Shown: positions 19,089 to 28,043, numbered from the stretch's first letter. The stretch is DNA of 64,000 nt from Pseudomonas sp. MM213 (GCF_020423045.1 NZ_CP081943.1:2914001-2978000); one strand, 5' to 3'. Translations and numbers: made by a program. The notes: generated by a model from the letters alone, not told the origin.

Positions 19089-20017
19089 ACCGCCACCTTC
19101 GACAGATTTTTCTCCACCAGGGACACGAACAACTCCTCGAGGCGATTGGTTTTGTTACGCAGGCTCAGCACTTCGATGTTCTGCTGCGCCAGTTGAGTGA
19201 ACAGCGCGGTGATGCCCATGGACTTGTCGACCTGGACTTCAAGGGTATGGCCGTCGAGCAAACGGGTCGGGTAACCCAGCAACTGCGGCGCAACGCTCAG
19301 CATGTTTTTCGTGTCGAGCAGGAAGGTTTCCACATGCAGCTGGCCAAGCAGCTGTTTCATGCTGGTGTTCTCGACGATCGTGCCGTGGTCGATGATGCCG
19401 ATGTTGCGGCACAACTGCTCAGCCTCCTCCAGATAGTGCGTGGTGAGGATGATGGTGATGCCTTTCTGGTTCAGCTCGGTGAGGAACGTCCACATCGAAC
19501 GACGCAGCTCGATATCGACCCCCGCCGTCGGTTCGTCGAGGATCAGCAGACGCGGTTCGTGAACCAGCGCGCGAGCGATCATCAAGCGACGCTTCATGCC
19601 GCCGGACAACGAGCGCGACGGTACATCGCGTTTGTCCCACAAGCCGAGTTGGGTCAGGTATTGCTCGGCGCGCTCCTTGGCGATTTTCGGCGGGATGCCG
19701 TAATAACCGGCCTGGGTCACGACGATGTCGAAGGTTTTTTCGAACTGGTTGAAGTTGAATTCCTGGGGCACCACGCCGATGGAGCGCTTGAGCTGCGCAG
19801 GATTCTTGTCCAGGTCGTTGCCGAAGATATTCACTGTGCCGCTGGTTTTGTTCACCAGGGTCGAGAGAATGCCGATGGTCGTGGATTTGCCGGCGCCGTT
19901 GGGGCCGAGCAAGGCGAAAAAGTCACCTTCGGCGACGTCCAGATCGATACCACTCAGGGCCTGGAAACCGTTGCCGTAGGTTTTGGTTAGCTGCCGGATG
20001 GACAGAGCGGAACTCAT
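19085..20017 (-). CDS. ABC transporter ATP-binding protein (YadG-like)
   Basis: A 310-aa ATPase with Walker A GPNGAGKST, signature SLSGGMKRRL, Walker B LLILDEPTAG and a switch histidine in TTHYLEEAE. The C-terminal ~90 residues form the regulatory extension typical of DrrA/YadG-type subunits. The start MSSALSIRQL was chosen over an upstream ATG because homologues begin just before the first beta strand. It is the first gene of a two-gene export operon whose substrate cannot be told from the sequence. Confidence 0.92.
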   Translation of the reverse strand: MSSALSIRQLTKTYGNGFQALSGIDLDVAEGDFFALLGPNGAGKSTTIGILSTLVNKTSGTVNIFGNDLDKNPAQLKRSIGVVPQEFNFNQFEKTFDIVVTQAGYYGIPPKIAKERAEQYLTQLGLWDKRDVPSRSLSGGMKRRLMIARALVHEPRLLILDEPTAGVDIELRRSMWTFLTELNQKGITIILTTHYLEEAEQLCRNIGIIDHGTIVENTSMKQLLGQLHVETFLLDTKNMLSVAPQLLGYPTRLLDGHTLEVQVDKSMGITALFTQLAQQNIEVLSLRNKTNRLEELFVSLVEKNLSKVAV

Positions 20018-20150
20018 ATCGGATTTACGCACCAAGAAGGGAAGAAAGGGATCAATAAGGGCGGGCGGCGAGCATTGCAACCGCGGCGCATGAGCGCAAT
20101 GGTGCTTGTCGCCGCCACACAAGTACAGTCAAGTGTGTCGATAGTGAGTA

Positions 20151-20774
20151 TTAAGTCAACGCGGTCATAACGGCTTTCTTGTACGCCGCACGCTGCTTCA
20201 GCCGTGCATACCAGGCCTCCAGATGTGGCTGCGGGGCACGCTCGATCGGCATCTCGAACCAGGCATAAATGAAGCTGCCGAGGGGAATGTCGCCCATGCC
20301 GATTTCATCGCCGGACAAGTACGGTTTGGCCGCCAGTGCCTGATCGGCCATTGCCAGCAAGCCATTGCACTCTTTGATTGCGGCGTTGATGGCGGGCCAG
20401 TCCTGCTGGTCTGCCGGTGTGCGCAAGACACCCCAGAACACGGTGCGGAACGGCCCGGCAAAACTTGAAGTGGCCCAGTCCATCCATTTGTCGGCAGTGG
20501 CGCGGGCTTTCAGGTCCGAGGGATACCAGGCGGTGTCGTTGGCGTGGCGAGCCATCAGGTAACGCACGATGGAGTTGGATTCCCACAGCACGAAGCCGTC
20601 GTCTTCAATCACAGGAACGCGACCGTTGGGATTCATCGCACGATACTCGGGCGTATCGACCACACCAAAGGCGCCGCCCGCATCGATGGCTTCATAGGCC
20701 AGGCCCAGTTCTTCGGCGGCCCACAAAGGTTTTCTGACATTCGACGAATTTTTCCGACCCCAGATCTTCAGCAT
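20151..20774 (-). CDS. glutathione S-transferase family protein
   Basis: A 207-aa protein with the thioredoxin-like N-terminal domain (MLKIWGRKNSSNVRKPLWA), where the Ser-Ser-Asn segment occupies the glutathione-activating position. The NPNGRVPVIEDDG and WESNSIVRYL motifs bind glutathione. An all-helical C-terminal domain follows. The physiological substrate is unknown. It lies as a single minus-strand gene between the ABC exporter and the transglutaminase-like gene, a linkage also remembered from other Pseudomonas. Confidence 0.9.
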   Translation of the reverse strand: MLKIWGRKNSSNVRKPLWAAEELGLAYEAIDAGGAFGVVDTPEYRAMNPNGRVPVIEDDGFVLWESNSIVRYLMARHANDTAWYPSDLKARATADKWMDWATSSFAGPFRTVFWGVLRTPADQQDWPAINAAIKECNGLLAMADQALAAKPYLSGDEIGMGDIPLGSFIYAWFEMPIERAPQPHLEAWYARLKQRAAYKKAVMTALT

Positions 20775-20817
20775 GACCGCCTCTTGATTGATGAATGCGC
20801 AGGCAGCATACGCCGGA

Positions 20818-21477
20818 TCAGCCGCGACTCAAATCGCTCTGCATGTCCCCCAACAGTGGCGGCAACTGTTCGCTGAACAAGTGCGGATAGCACTTTTCCA
20901 GGTGTTCGAAAAAGAACGCCTCCGGCACATCGGTGAACTGACCGTGATCGATCAAGTACTCCATCAGTTGCTCGCCGTCACGATTGAACGGGTGGAAAAC
21001 GCTGTCGTTGATCCCGTCGAATTCCAGCGGCGCAACGTTGAACATTTCGCAGAGTTTCTGGTTGAACGCCGGCGTGGCTTTGACCCAGCGATCGTTCAGG
21101 TACAGCTCTGTATAACCATGCATGGCGAACACGTCACTCTTGAGCAATTCCAGCAAACGCGGGGTCGACAAGTGATTGCGCACATCCGCCAGACCGATCC
21201 GCGCGGGAATCCCGCAATGCCGCGCCGCACCGGCGAGCAGCGTGGCCTTGGGCACGCAATAACTCTCACCGGTCGCCAGCGCATAACTGCCGCGCAAGGT
21301 CTCTGGATCGCGGCTGAACGTGTAAGGGTTGTAACGCACGGCCTCGCGCACCGCGTAATAGAGATTGATCGCCTGCTCGAGCGAGTCGCGGTTACTGCCG
21401 CGATGTTTTTCGGCGAACTCCACCACCGACGGGTGGTCACTATCGATGAAGCGGCCGGGACGCAGATACTCGTGCAT
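20818..21477 (-). CDS. transglutaminase-like cysteine peptidase family protein
   Basis: A 219-aa protein with a transglutaminase-like core: the Cys in GESYCVPKATLLAGAAR and the His in MHGYTELYLNDRW. The third catalytic position, usually Asp in a DPT context, reads Thr in KATPAFN, so the triad may be altered or alignment-shifted. There is no signal peptide, so it is probably cytoplasmic. The start MHEYLRPGRF was chosen because CAGGAG lies upstream; the longer frame adds 55 unrelated residues. The function is unknown; related proteins are annotated as putative cysteine proteases. Confidence 0.82.
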   Translation of the reverse strand: MHEYLRPGRFIDSDHPSVVEFAEKHRGSNRDSLEQAINLYYAVREAVRYNPYTFSRDPETLRGSYALATGESYCVPKATLLAGAARHCGIPARIGLADVRNHLSTPRLLELLKSDVFAMHGYTELYLNDRWVKATPAFNQKLCEMFNVAPLEFDGINDSVFHPFNRDGEQLMEYLIDHGQFTDVPEAFFFEHLEKCYPHLFSEQLPPLLGDMQSDLSRG

Positions 21478-21726
21478 GAGGACAATCTCCTGGGGAAGCC
21501 ACGAGTCTAGCGACAGGTTCAGCACAGAGATAACGACGTTTCGGCCAAACATGGACGCTTTGCCGCCCGCCCGGCGAACGATTTGCCCGGCCCGATGCCA
21601 ACCGGTCCTACAAAACTCATCGAAGGTTTCCCACGATTTCAATCACCTCGCTCTGACCACCCTGTTTTGCGGATGCCGTCTAAGCTCTGAAGGTTGGTTT
21701 TGCTCTGGTTTCACGGAGGATTAAAT

Positions 21727-24174
21727 ATGCTGCTGTTGTGGATACTGGTTCTGGTTGTCGGGATTGCGTATTTAGCCCACCGCCGTATCGCCCCCCTACC
21801 CGCCCTGTGCATCGTTGCCGTTTATGTGGTGGCGATGGGGGCCTTCAGTCGTGCGCCTGGCTGGCTGCTGCTGGTGCTGTGGGTGTTGATCGCAGCGGTG
21901 GCGGCCCCCTTGTTGCTACCCGACCTGCGCCGCAAATACTTCAGCGCGCCGCTGTTCAACTGGTTCCAGAAAACCCTGCCGCCGATGTCGGAAACCGAGC
22001 GCGATGCCATCGACGCCGGCACGGTGTGGTGGGACGGCGAACTGTTCAGCGGCCGCCCGGACTGGGACAAACTGCTGTCCTATCCCAAAGCTCAACTGAC
22101 CGAAGAGGAACAAGCCTTCATCGACGGCCCGACCGATGAGCTGTGCGCGATGGTCACGGACTGGCAGATCGGCCAGGACATGGACCTGCCGGCCGCAGCC
22201 TGGACCCACATTAAGGAAAACGGTTTCTTCGCGCTGATCATTCCCAAGGAATACGGCGGCAAGGGTTTTTCTGCCTACGCCCACTCCCAGGTCGCGATGA
22301 AACTGGCGACCCGCAGCGGCGACCTCGCGTCTACTGTGATGGTCCCCAACTCCCTCGGCCCGGCTGAATTGTTGCTGCATTACGGCACCGACGAACAACG
22401 CAACCATTACCTGCCACGACTGGCGCGTGGCGATGACATCCCGTGCTTCGCCTTGACCGGACCATTGGCCGGCTCCGATGCCGGCTCGATGCCCGACACC
22501 GGGGTCATCTGCAAAGGTGAATGGGAAGGCAAGGAAACCCTCGGCCTGCGCCTGAACTGGGAAAAGCGCTACATCACCCTCGGCCCGGTCGCCACCCTCC
22601 TCGGCCTGGCCTTCAAGGCGTATGACCCGGATCACTTGCTGGGCGATGAAGTGGATCTGGGCATCAGCCTCGCGCTGGTCCCGACCGACACCGCCGGTGT
22701 CGAGATCGGCCGTCGTCACTTGCCATTGGGTGCCGCCTTCATGAACGGCCCGAACTCCGGCAAGGACGTGTTCATTCCGCTGGACTTCCTCATCGGAGGC
22801 CAGGACATGCTGGGCAAAGGCTGGATGATGCTGATGAACTGCCTGTCGGTCGGGCGCTCGATTTCGTTGCCTGCGGTCGGCACCGGCGCGGCGAAGTTCA
22901 CCAGCCTGGTGACCGGTCAATACGCGCAGATTCGTGAACAGTTCAACGTACCGTTGTCGGCGTTTGAAGGTATTCAGGAAGCCATGGCGCGCATCGGCGG
23001 CAACGCCTGGATGATGGATGCGGCGCGGATGCTCACCGCCAACGCGGTGGACCTCGGCGAGAAACCGTCGGTGCTGTCGGCGATTCTCAAGTACCACCTT
23101 ACCGAACGTGGTCGCGAGTGCATCAGCCACGCCATGGATGTGCATGGCGGCAAGGCGATCATCATGGGGCCGAACAATTACCTCGGGCGCAACTGGAATG
23201 GCGCGCCGATCTTCATCACCGTCGAGGGCGCGAACATTCTCTCGCGCAACTTGATGATCTTCGGCCAGGGGGCGATTCGCTGCCATCCATTCGTCCTGAA
23301 AGAAATGGCTCTCGCCGGGCGTGAAGACAAGGATCAGGCCCTCACCGAATTCGATGGCCTGCTGCTCAAGCACATCGGTTTCGCCGTGAGCAACGCTGCC
23401 AGCACACTGGTGCTGAACCTTGGTTTTGGTCAATTCGAACATGCACCGGGAGACAAGCTCAGCCAGGGGTACTTCCGTGCGCTCAACCGTCAGGCGGCTG
23501 CGTTCGCCCTGCTCGCGGACTTGAGCATGATGTTGCTGGGCGGTGAACTGAAACGGCGCGAACGTCTATCGGCACGCCTGGGGGATGTGCTCAGCAACCT
23601 GTACCTGGCCTCCGCCGCGCTCAAGCGTTACCACGATCTCGACTCACCGGAACACATGGCGCCGCTGTTTACCTGGGCCATGGAAGAAAGCCTTGGTCAG
23701 TCGGAACGCGCGCTGGATGAATTGCTGACCAACTTCCCGAACAAGGTTTTGGGCTGCCTGTTGCGGGTGATTGTGTTCCCGCTCGGTCGCCGTCACAAAG
23801 GTCCGTCGGACAAACTCGGTGCAGAAGTGGCCGCGGTGATTGGCCGGGCCAAGGGCGATCCAACCCTGGAAGAGCTGCTCGGCGGATGCTTCCGTCCGCA
23901 GTCGGCCGATGACGCCGTTGGCGCCCTGCAACACGCGTGTGACCTGTTGAACGCGGTGCAGCCGGTGCAGAAAAAACTCCACATGGCGCTCAAAAGCGGT
24001 CAGGTCAAACCGGTCGCCGGGGAAAACGTTATCGAAGCCGCGCTGGAGGCTGGTGTGTTGCAGCCGGTGGAAGCGCACAACCTGCGCAATGCCGAAGTGG
24101 CGCGGCGCAAGGTGATCGATGTCGATGATTTCGACAAAGAAGAGCTGAAGCTGGCCGAAGGAAAGGTCCGCTGA
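21727..24174 (+). CDS. fadE: acyl-CoA dehydrogenase FadE
   Basis: Large (815-aa) FadE-type acyl-CoA dehydrogenase catalysing the first oxidation of fatty-acid beta-oxidation. Unlike short acyl-CoA dehydrogenases it has an N-terminal hydrophobic segment pair (LLLWILVLVVGIAYLAH, then VAMGAFSRAPGWLLLVLWVLI), which probably anchors it to the inner membrane. The flavin-binding region (CFALTGPLAGSDAGSM) and the C-terminal DUF1974 domain follow. The start ATG at 21727 has a perfect GGAGG seven bases upstream. It is followed by a stem-loop and then the PA2817-type gene. Confidence 0.94.
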   Translation: MLLLWILVLVVGIAYLAHRRIAPLPALCIVAVYVVAMGAFSRAPGWLLLVLWVLIAAVAAPLLLPDLRRKYFSAPLFNWFQKTLPPMSETERDAIDAGTVWWDGELFSGRPDWDKLLSYPKAQLTEEEQAFIDGPTDELCAMVTDWQIGQDMDLPAAAWTHIKENGFFALIIPKEYGGKGFSAYAHSQVAMKLATRSGDLASTVMVPNSLGPAELLLHYGTDEQRNHYLPRLARGDDIPCFALTGPLAGSDAGSMPDTGVICKGEWEGKETLGLRLNWEKRYITLGPVATLLGLAFKAYDPDHLLGDEVDLGISLALVPTDTAGVEIGRRHLPLGAAFMNGPNSGKDVFIPLDFLIGGQDMLGKGWMMLMNCLSVGRSISLPAVGTGAAKFTSLVTGQYAQIREQFNVPLSAFEGIQEAMARIGGNAWMMDAARMLTANAVDLGEKPSVLSAILKYHLTERGRECISHAMDVHGGKAIIMGPNNYLGRNWNGAPIFITVEGANILSRNLMIFGQGAIRCHPFVLKEMALAGREDKDQALTEFDGLLLKHIGFAVSNAASTLVLNLGFGQFEHAPGDKLSQGYFRALNRQAAAFALLADLSMMLLGGELKRRERLSARLGDVLSNLYLASAALKRYHDLDSPEHMAPLFTWAMEESLGQSERALDELLTNFPNKVLGCLLRVIVFPLGRRHKGPSDKLGAEVAAVIGRAKGDPTLEELLGGCFRPQSADDAVGALQHACDLLNAVQPVQKKLHMALKSGQVKPVAGENVIEAALEAGVLQPVEAHNLRNAEVARRKVIDVDDFDKEELKLAEGKVR

Positions 24175-24193
24175 TCCTGCTTGCGATGTAAAA

Positions 24194-24228
24194 AAGGGCG
24201 CAGGAGCTTTATACTCCCGCGCCCGTTT
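24194..24228 (+). terminator. probable fadE terminator
   Basis: GGGCGCAGGAG and CTCCCGCGCCC pair with one bulged base around a TTTATA loop and are followed by GTTTTGCTCTT. It lies between fadE and the next gene and ends about 20 bases before that gene's start, so it could also work as an attenuator. Confidence 0.55.
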
Positions 24229-24248
24229 TGCTCTTGAGGACTTATCTC

Positions 24249-24656
24249 GTGTCCAACATCGTTGCCGATCATCTCGTTTTGCTCGACCACCTGCGCAGTA
24301 TCCTGGTCGCCGTGGGTGAGGCCGATCAGGTTCCCGAAGAAAGCCATGCCTTGTTCCTGGAGCGCTTCGACGAACTGCGTGCGTTGCTGCCGGTCGACCC
24401 GATCGAAAGCCAATACCTGGGCCAGGACATCCTGTGCCAGGTGATCACCCGTTACCCGCAAATCGCTCACCTGGTCCCGCGTGACCTGTTGTGGTATTTC
24501 GCCGGTGACTGCCTGCACTACATGCCCGATGATGAAATCGACTTGTATCAGGCGCTGGAAGAACGTCGCTTCGAAGCTGAACAGAACGACGAACCGTTCG
24601 ACTGGAATCAGGAAAAGCAGTTGCTGGCGATGTCGAACGACGACAGCAAGCACTGA
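24249..24656 (+). CDS. PA2817 family protein, function unknown
   Basis: A 135-aa acidic, soluble protein with no signal peptide or membrane segment, rich in Leu, Asp and Glu. It begins with GTG (MSNIVADHLVLLDHLRS), preceded by GAGGA at 8 bases; an upstream in-frame start lies inside the terminator and was rejected. I recognise it as the conserved Pseudomonas family that follows the fadE-type gene (PA2815 to PA2817 in PAO1, from memory). No catalytic motif is visible, and linkage to fadE is the only functional hint. Confidence 0.75.
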   Translation: MSNIVADHLVLLDHLRSILVAVGEADQVPEESHALFLERFDELRALLPVDPIESQYLGQDILCQVITRYPQIAHLVPRDLLWYFAGDCLHYMPDDEIDLYQALEERRFEAEQNDEPFDWNQEKQLLAMSNDDSKH

Positions 24657-24673
24657 TCCCCGGTCAGAAATGC

Positions 24674-24711
24674 AAAAGGCCCGCATGGTTAGTCATGCGG
24701 GCCTTTTTTGT
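24674..24711 (+). terminator. rho-independent terminator
   Basis: AAAGGCCCGCATG and CATGCGGGCCTTT pair around GTTAGT and are followed by a run of T. It sits 18 bases after the stop of the PA2817-type gene. Confidence 0.93.
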
Positions 24712-24746
24712 GGCATTGCGCAGTGATGTGGTGTCTGGGCGGACGC

Positions 24747-24814
24747 CTTCGCGGGCAAGCCTCGCTCCTACAGGTCCTGCACAAAAACCGTAGGAGCGAG
24801 GCTTGCCCGCGAAG
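24747..24814. repeat. REP pair (GCGAGGCTTGCCCGCGAA class)
   Basis: CTTCGCGGGCAAGCCTCGCT and its exact inverted copy lie on either side of a 20-base spacer, in the gap between a plus-strand terminator and the convergent LysR gene end. Confidence 0.87.
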
Positions 24815-24821
24815 AGGCCCG

Positions 24822-25820
24822 TCAGAGCAACCCATCACTTTCGGGCAATTCGTACTCCGCCGCGACCTTTCCCAACACACCGGGTTTACCCGGCTTGCTC
24901 AACGTCGGCTCCTTCCCAAGACATTCCACCAGATAGTCGATCAACACCCGCAGCTTGGGCGGCATATAACGGGTCGGCGAATGCAGCAACCACGCCCCGC
25001 CGTGGTACGACGCCAGAAACGTCCAGTCCGGCAACACCTGCACAATCAAGCCCTGCTCCAGCGCATAACGCGCGGTGAAGTACGGCAGGCTGCCAATCCC
25101 GATGTGTTGCAACACTGCGCCCAGTCGCACACCGGTGTGATTGGCGGCATAACGCCCACGCACACCGACGGTGACGGCCTTGGTGCCTTTCTTGAATTTC
25201 CAGCGCGCATCACTCGGGGTCTCGCCCAGGTAGATGCAACTGTGGTTGAGCAAGTCATGGGGATGGGTCGGCGTACCGTGCTCGGCCAGGTACTGCGGGG
25301 TGGCGCAGAGCAAATGGTCGATGGTCAGCAACTGCCGCCCGACCAGCCCGGCAGGCGGCCGATCAGTGATACGAATCGCCAGATCGACGTTGTCGTCGAT
25401 CAAATCCACCTGACGGTCTTCGAGTAACAGTTCCACATCCACTTTGGGGTAACGCCGCAGAAATTCCGGCATATGCGGGTGAATCACGAATCGTCCTACG
25501 GCTTTGGGCACGCTGACTCGCACCAGCCCTTCCGCTTCATGGGTGAACTGACCGCTGATTTCCATCACCGACTTGGCTGCGCTGACCATCTCCTGGCAAC
25601 GCTTGAATACTTCCTCGCCTCCGTCGCTCAGCCGCAGTTTGCGCGTGGTGCGTTGCAACAGGCGCGTGGCGAGTGCCTTCTCCAGACGCGAGATGCTGCG
25701 ACTGACCGCCGACGGTGAAGAGCCCAGCTGACGCGCCGCTTCGGAGAAACTGCCGGTCTCGACAACCTTGACGAATATCGCCATTTCACCGAGCAACGGC
25801 AGAGGAAGATTTATGCTCAC
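24822..25820 (-). CDS. LysR family transcriptional regulator
   Basis: A 332-aa LysR regulator: N-terminal winged helix (FVKVVETGSFSEAARQLGSSPSAVSRSISRLE) and a periplasmic-binding-protein-like effector domain of the CrgA/DmlR type. It starts with GTG at 25820, preceded by AGGAC. It diverges from the alaX-like / oxygenase / lysE-like operon across a 91-bp gap, the usual position of a LysR controlling its neighbour, so it is the best candidate regulator of that operon. The effector is unknown; if the operon works on an amino acid, that amino acid is the obvious guess. Confidence 0.92.
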   Translation of the reverse strand: MSINLPLPLLGEMAIFVKVVETGSFSEAARQLGSSPSAVSRSISRLEKALATRLLQRTTRKLRLSDGGEEVFKRCQEMVSAAKSVMEISGQFTHEAEGLVRVSVPKAVGRFVIHPHMPEFLRRYPKVDVELLLEDRQVDLIDDNVDLAIRITDRPPAGLVGRQLLTIDHLLCATPQYLAEHGTPTHPHDLLNHSCIYLGETPSDARWKFKKGTKAVTVGVRGRYAANHTGVRLGAVLQHIGIGSLPYFTARYALEQGLIVQVLPDWTFLASYHGGAWLLHSPTRYMPPKLRVLIDYLVECLGKEPTLSKPGKPGVLGKVAAEYELPESDGLL

Positions 25821-25850
25821 AGCGCAACAGTCCTTTGATGTTTGAACGGA

Positions 25851-25890
25851 TTATCACGCAATTCCACGCTTCATATAATAAAAAACAAAA
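25851..25890 (+). promoter_or_regulatory. promoter and possible Hfq/Crc site of the alaX-oxygenase-lysE operon
   Basis: TTATCA at 25851-25856 and a perfect TATAAT at 25874-25879 are spaced 17 bases apart. Right after the -10 element the sequence AAAAACAAAA (25881-25890) resembles the AAnAAnAA motif through which Hfq/Crc represses catabolic mRNAs in Pseudomonas; it would lie at the start of the leader. The -35 lies within the LysR-divergent gap, where an activator could bind. The motif could also be chance AT-richness. Confidence 0.6.
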
Positions 25891-25911
25891 TTTTTAATGA
25901 GGACATGGAAT

Positions 25912-26538
25912 ATGACGCTTCGCCTCTTTTTCCATAGTGATGACCTCAAGGCTAACGTGGAAGTCCTCGATTGCACGCCGCACGAGAACGAATTCGCTGT
26001 GGTGCTACGCGCCACACTCTTCCACCCTCAGGGCGGTGGACAACCCTTTGACACCGGCTGGATCGGCGAAAGCCAGGTACTGCGCGTGGTCCAGGACCCA
26101 GACCGGATCATCCATTTCGTCGACCGCCCCGTCCCTCTCGGCATGACCCAGATTCGCATCGATGAGCAACGTCGCCAGTTCAACGCACGAATGCATTCCG
26201 CCGGCCATTTGATCGGCCATATCGTCCAGGCCATGGGCTGGATGCCGATCAAGGCGCATCACTGGCCGGGCGAGGGACGCGTGCAGTTCAAACCGGTGGA
26301 TTGCGCGCAGGAGGTTGACGCCCGGACCATCGAGTCCGGCATAGAACAATGGATCGCCCACGACCTGCCGCGCCTGACATCGTTGCGCGAAGGCGCCCGG
26401 GAAATCGGTTTCGGTGAACTGCCCGCCTATGGCTGCGGCGGCACCCATGTACGTAGCCTGAAGGAATTGGGCACGGTCACGATCGCTTCCGTTTCGCAGA
26501 AGAAAGGAACGCTGTCAGTCCACTACAGCGTGGACTGA
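25912..26538 (+). CDS. AlaX-type alanyl-tRNA editing protein
   Basis: A 208-aa free-standing homologue of the alanyl-tRNA synthetase editing domain, which hydrolyses wrongly charged aminoacyl-tRNA in trans. All four zinc ligands are present: His95 and His99 in HSAGH, and Cys175 and His179 in CGGTH. The family's glycine motif HPQGGGQPFDTG lies near residues 38-49. The start MTLRLFF has GAGG upstream; an earlier ATG at 25897 is less favoured. It is the first gene of an operon with a 2OG-Fe(II) oxygenase and a LysE exporter. This suggests it deacylates tRNA mischarged with a non-standard amino acid handled by those genes (inference). Confidence 0.9.
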   Translation: MTLRLFFHSDDLKANVEVLDCTPHENEFAVVLRATLFHPQGGGQPFDTGWIGESQVLRVVQDPDRIIHFVDRPVPLGMTQIRIDEQRRQFNARMHSAGHLIGHIVQAMGWMPIKAHHWPGEGRVQFKPVDCAQEVDARTIESGIEQWIAHDLPRLTSLREGAREIGFGELPAYGCGGTHVRSLKELGTVTIASVSQKKGTLSVHYSVD

Positions 26539-26629
26539 GCATTTGGACGATGCCGATTCCGGCATCGCCTGGCGCCGGGGGGCCTGCATTCGCGGGCTCC
26601 GTTGACTATCCGATAGATGGACCTGAACC

Positions 26630-27400
26630 ATGATGCTTGACGTCGAGCGTCTCGATGAGACGTGCATAAAAAAACTGGCCAACGAAGAAGTCCTCGCCAT
26701 CCGGGTCAAAAGTTTCCTGGCCCCACCGCTGGCGATTCAGATCGGCGACAAGATTCTCGAGCCCGGTTTCGAAGGCTATATCAACGCACCGAGCATCGGT
26801 CGTATCGGCATGGCGTTTTATGAGGCTGAAAACCAGCCGCTGCTGATCGAAGACTATTTCGAACGCGCCACGCGCAACATCGCGGAACTGCGCAACCGTT
26901 GCGCGCCCTACTCGTCCCCGGTCGACACCCTACGCTGCATGCTCGATGAGTCCTGGCCGGCAGGTGCGCATCTGGAAAACCTCTACGGCCGCAAGATGTA
27001 TGTCGGCTTGTCCCGAGTGGTGAAACCCGGCGTGTGTTTTCTGGCCCACCACGACATCTTCGCCAAGGACGCTCCCGACAGTTACCAGGCCAGAAGCCTC
27101 GATGCGCAATTCGCCTGCAATGTTTACCTGAACATGCCCACCGAAGGCGGCGCGCTGCAGATGTGGGACCACGACATTTCTCCCGACCAGTTCGACGAAA
27201 TGCGTGGCGACAGTTACGGCATCGATCCGGCGTTGCTCGGCGCTCCAATCCTGGAGGTCCTTCCGCAACCTGGTGATTTCATCATGTTCAATTCGCGCTG
27301 CATGCACTCGGTGACACCGGGCGTGGCCGATCCGCGCCTGAGCCTTTCTTTCTTTGTCGGCTATCGCGGCAATGCTTCCCCCCTTACTTTCTGGAGTTGA
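26630..27400 (+). CDS. 2-oxoglutarate/Fe(II)-dependent oxygenase superfamily protein
   Basis: A 256-aa protein with the facial triad of 2OG-Fe(II) dioxygenases: His140 and Asp142 in AHHDIF, distal His226 in CMHSVTPG, and Arg236 in RLSLSFF to bind 2-oxoglutarate. There is no signal peptide, so it is cytoplasmic. The substrate is not recognisable. Its gene follows the AlaX-type editing gene by 91 bases and is followed after one base by a LysE-type exporter, so an amino acid hydroxylase or a similar modifying enzyme is the likeliest role (inference). The start ATG at 26630 is followed by a second Met. No identity to a characterised hydroxylase is claimed. Confidence 0.82.
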   Translation: MMLDVERLDETCIKKLANEEVLAIRVKSFLAPPLAIQIGDKILEPGFEGYINAPSIGRIGMAFYEAENQPLLIEDYFERATRNIAELRNRCAPYSSPVDTLRCMLDESWPAGAHLENLYGRKMYVGLSRVVKPGVCFLAHHDIFAKDAPDSYQARSLDAQFACNVYLNMPTEGGALQMWDHDISPDQFDEMRGDSYGIDPALLGAPILEVLPQPGDFIMFNSRCMHSVTPGVADPRLSLSFFVGYRGNASPLTFWS

Positions 27401-27401
27401 G

Positions 27402-28043
27402 ATGCAGTTTTCGAATTACCTGGGCGAGTTCCTGGCGCTGGCGACAATTCACTTTCTGGCCGTGGTCGCCCCCGGACCGGATTTTGCGGTCACCATCCGC
27501 CAGAGCGTGCGTTTCGGTCGGTGGGTAGGTATCTGTACGGCGCTGGGCATTGGCGCGGGCATTTCCGTGCACGTGCTTTACACCCTTCTTGGCGTCGGCG
27601 CGCTGATGCACACCACGCCCTGGCTGCTGACTGTGGCCAAGGTCATCGGCGGTGCCTACATTTTGTACCTGGGTGTGAGCCTGTTGCGCAGCAAGCCCAA
27701 ATCCGCGCTGGAAGGTGATAAAGAAGCCGACGAGCCGGTCGTCGAACAAACGCTGCTGAAGGCGTTCACCACCGGGTTTCTGACCAACGCGACCAATCCC
27801 AAGGCCACGCTGTTTTTCCTGGCGATCTTCACCACCCTCATCAGCGCCACGACCCCGCTGAACATTCAGGCGCTTTACGGCCTCTGGATGTGTTTCGTGA
27901 ACGCACTGTGGTTTGTCATCGTTGCCCTGTTCTTCTCCAGCAGCCGGGTGCGCGTGCTATTCATGCGCATGGGGCATTGGTTCGAACGCACCATGGGGGT
28001 AATTCTGATCCTGTTCGCCGGGCGCCTGATTCTGTCGATGTAA
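27402..28043 (+). CDS. LysE/RhtB family amino acid exporter
   Basis: A 213-aa inner-membrane protein with about six hydrophobic segments and the family's N-terminal signature (VAPGPDFAVTIRQSVRFGRWVG). Family members export amino acids such as lysine, arginine, threonine, homoserine or non-standard analogues. The ATG lies one base after the oxygenase stop, so the two are co-translated. It probably exports the oxygenase product or substrate. It ends in a terminator. Confidence 0.9.
   Translation: MQFSNYLGEFLALATIHFLAVVAPGPDFAVTIRQSVRFGRWVGICTALGIGAGISVHVLYTLLGVGALMHTTPWLLTVAKVIGGAYILYLGVSLLRSKPKSALEGDKEADEPVVEQTLLKAFTTGFLTNATNPKATLFFLAIFTTLISATTPLNIQALYGLWMCFVNALWFVIVALFFSSSRVRVLFMRMGHWFERTMGVILILFAGRLILSM

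Noticed and set aside
21916..23442. 508-aa open frame antisense to fadE
   Set aside because: Shadow frame; the sense strand encodes a complete FadE with a good Shine-Dalgarno sequence.
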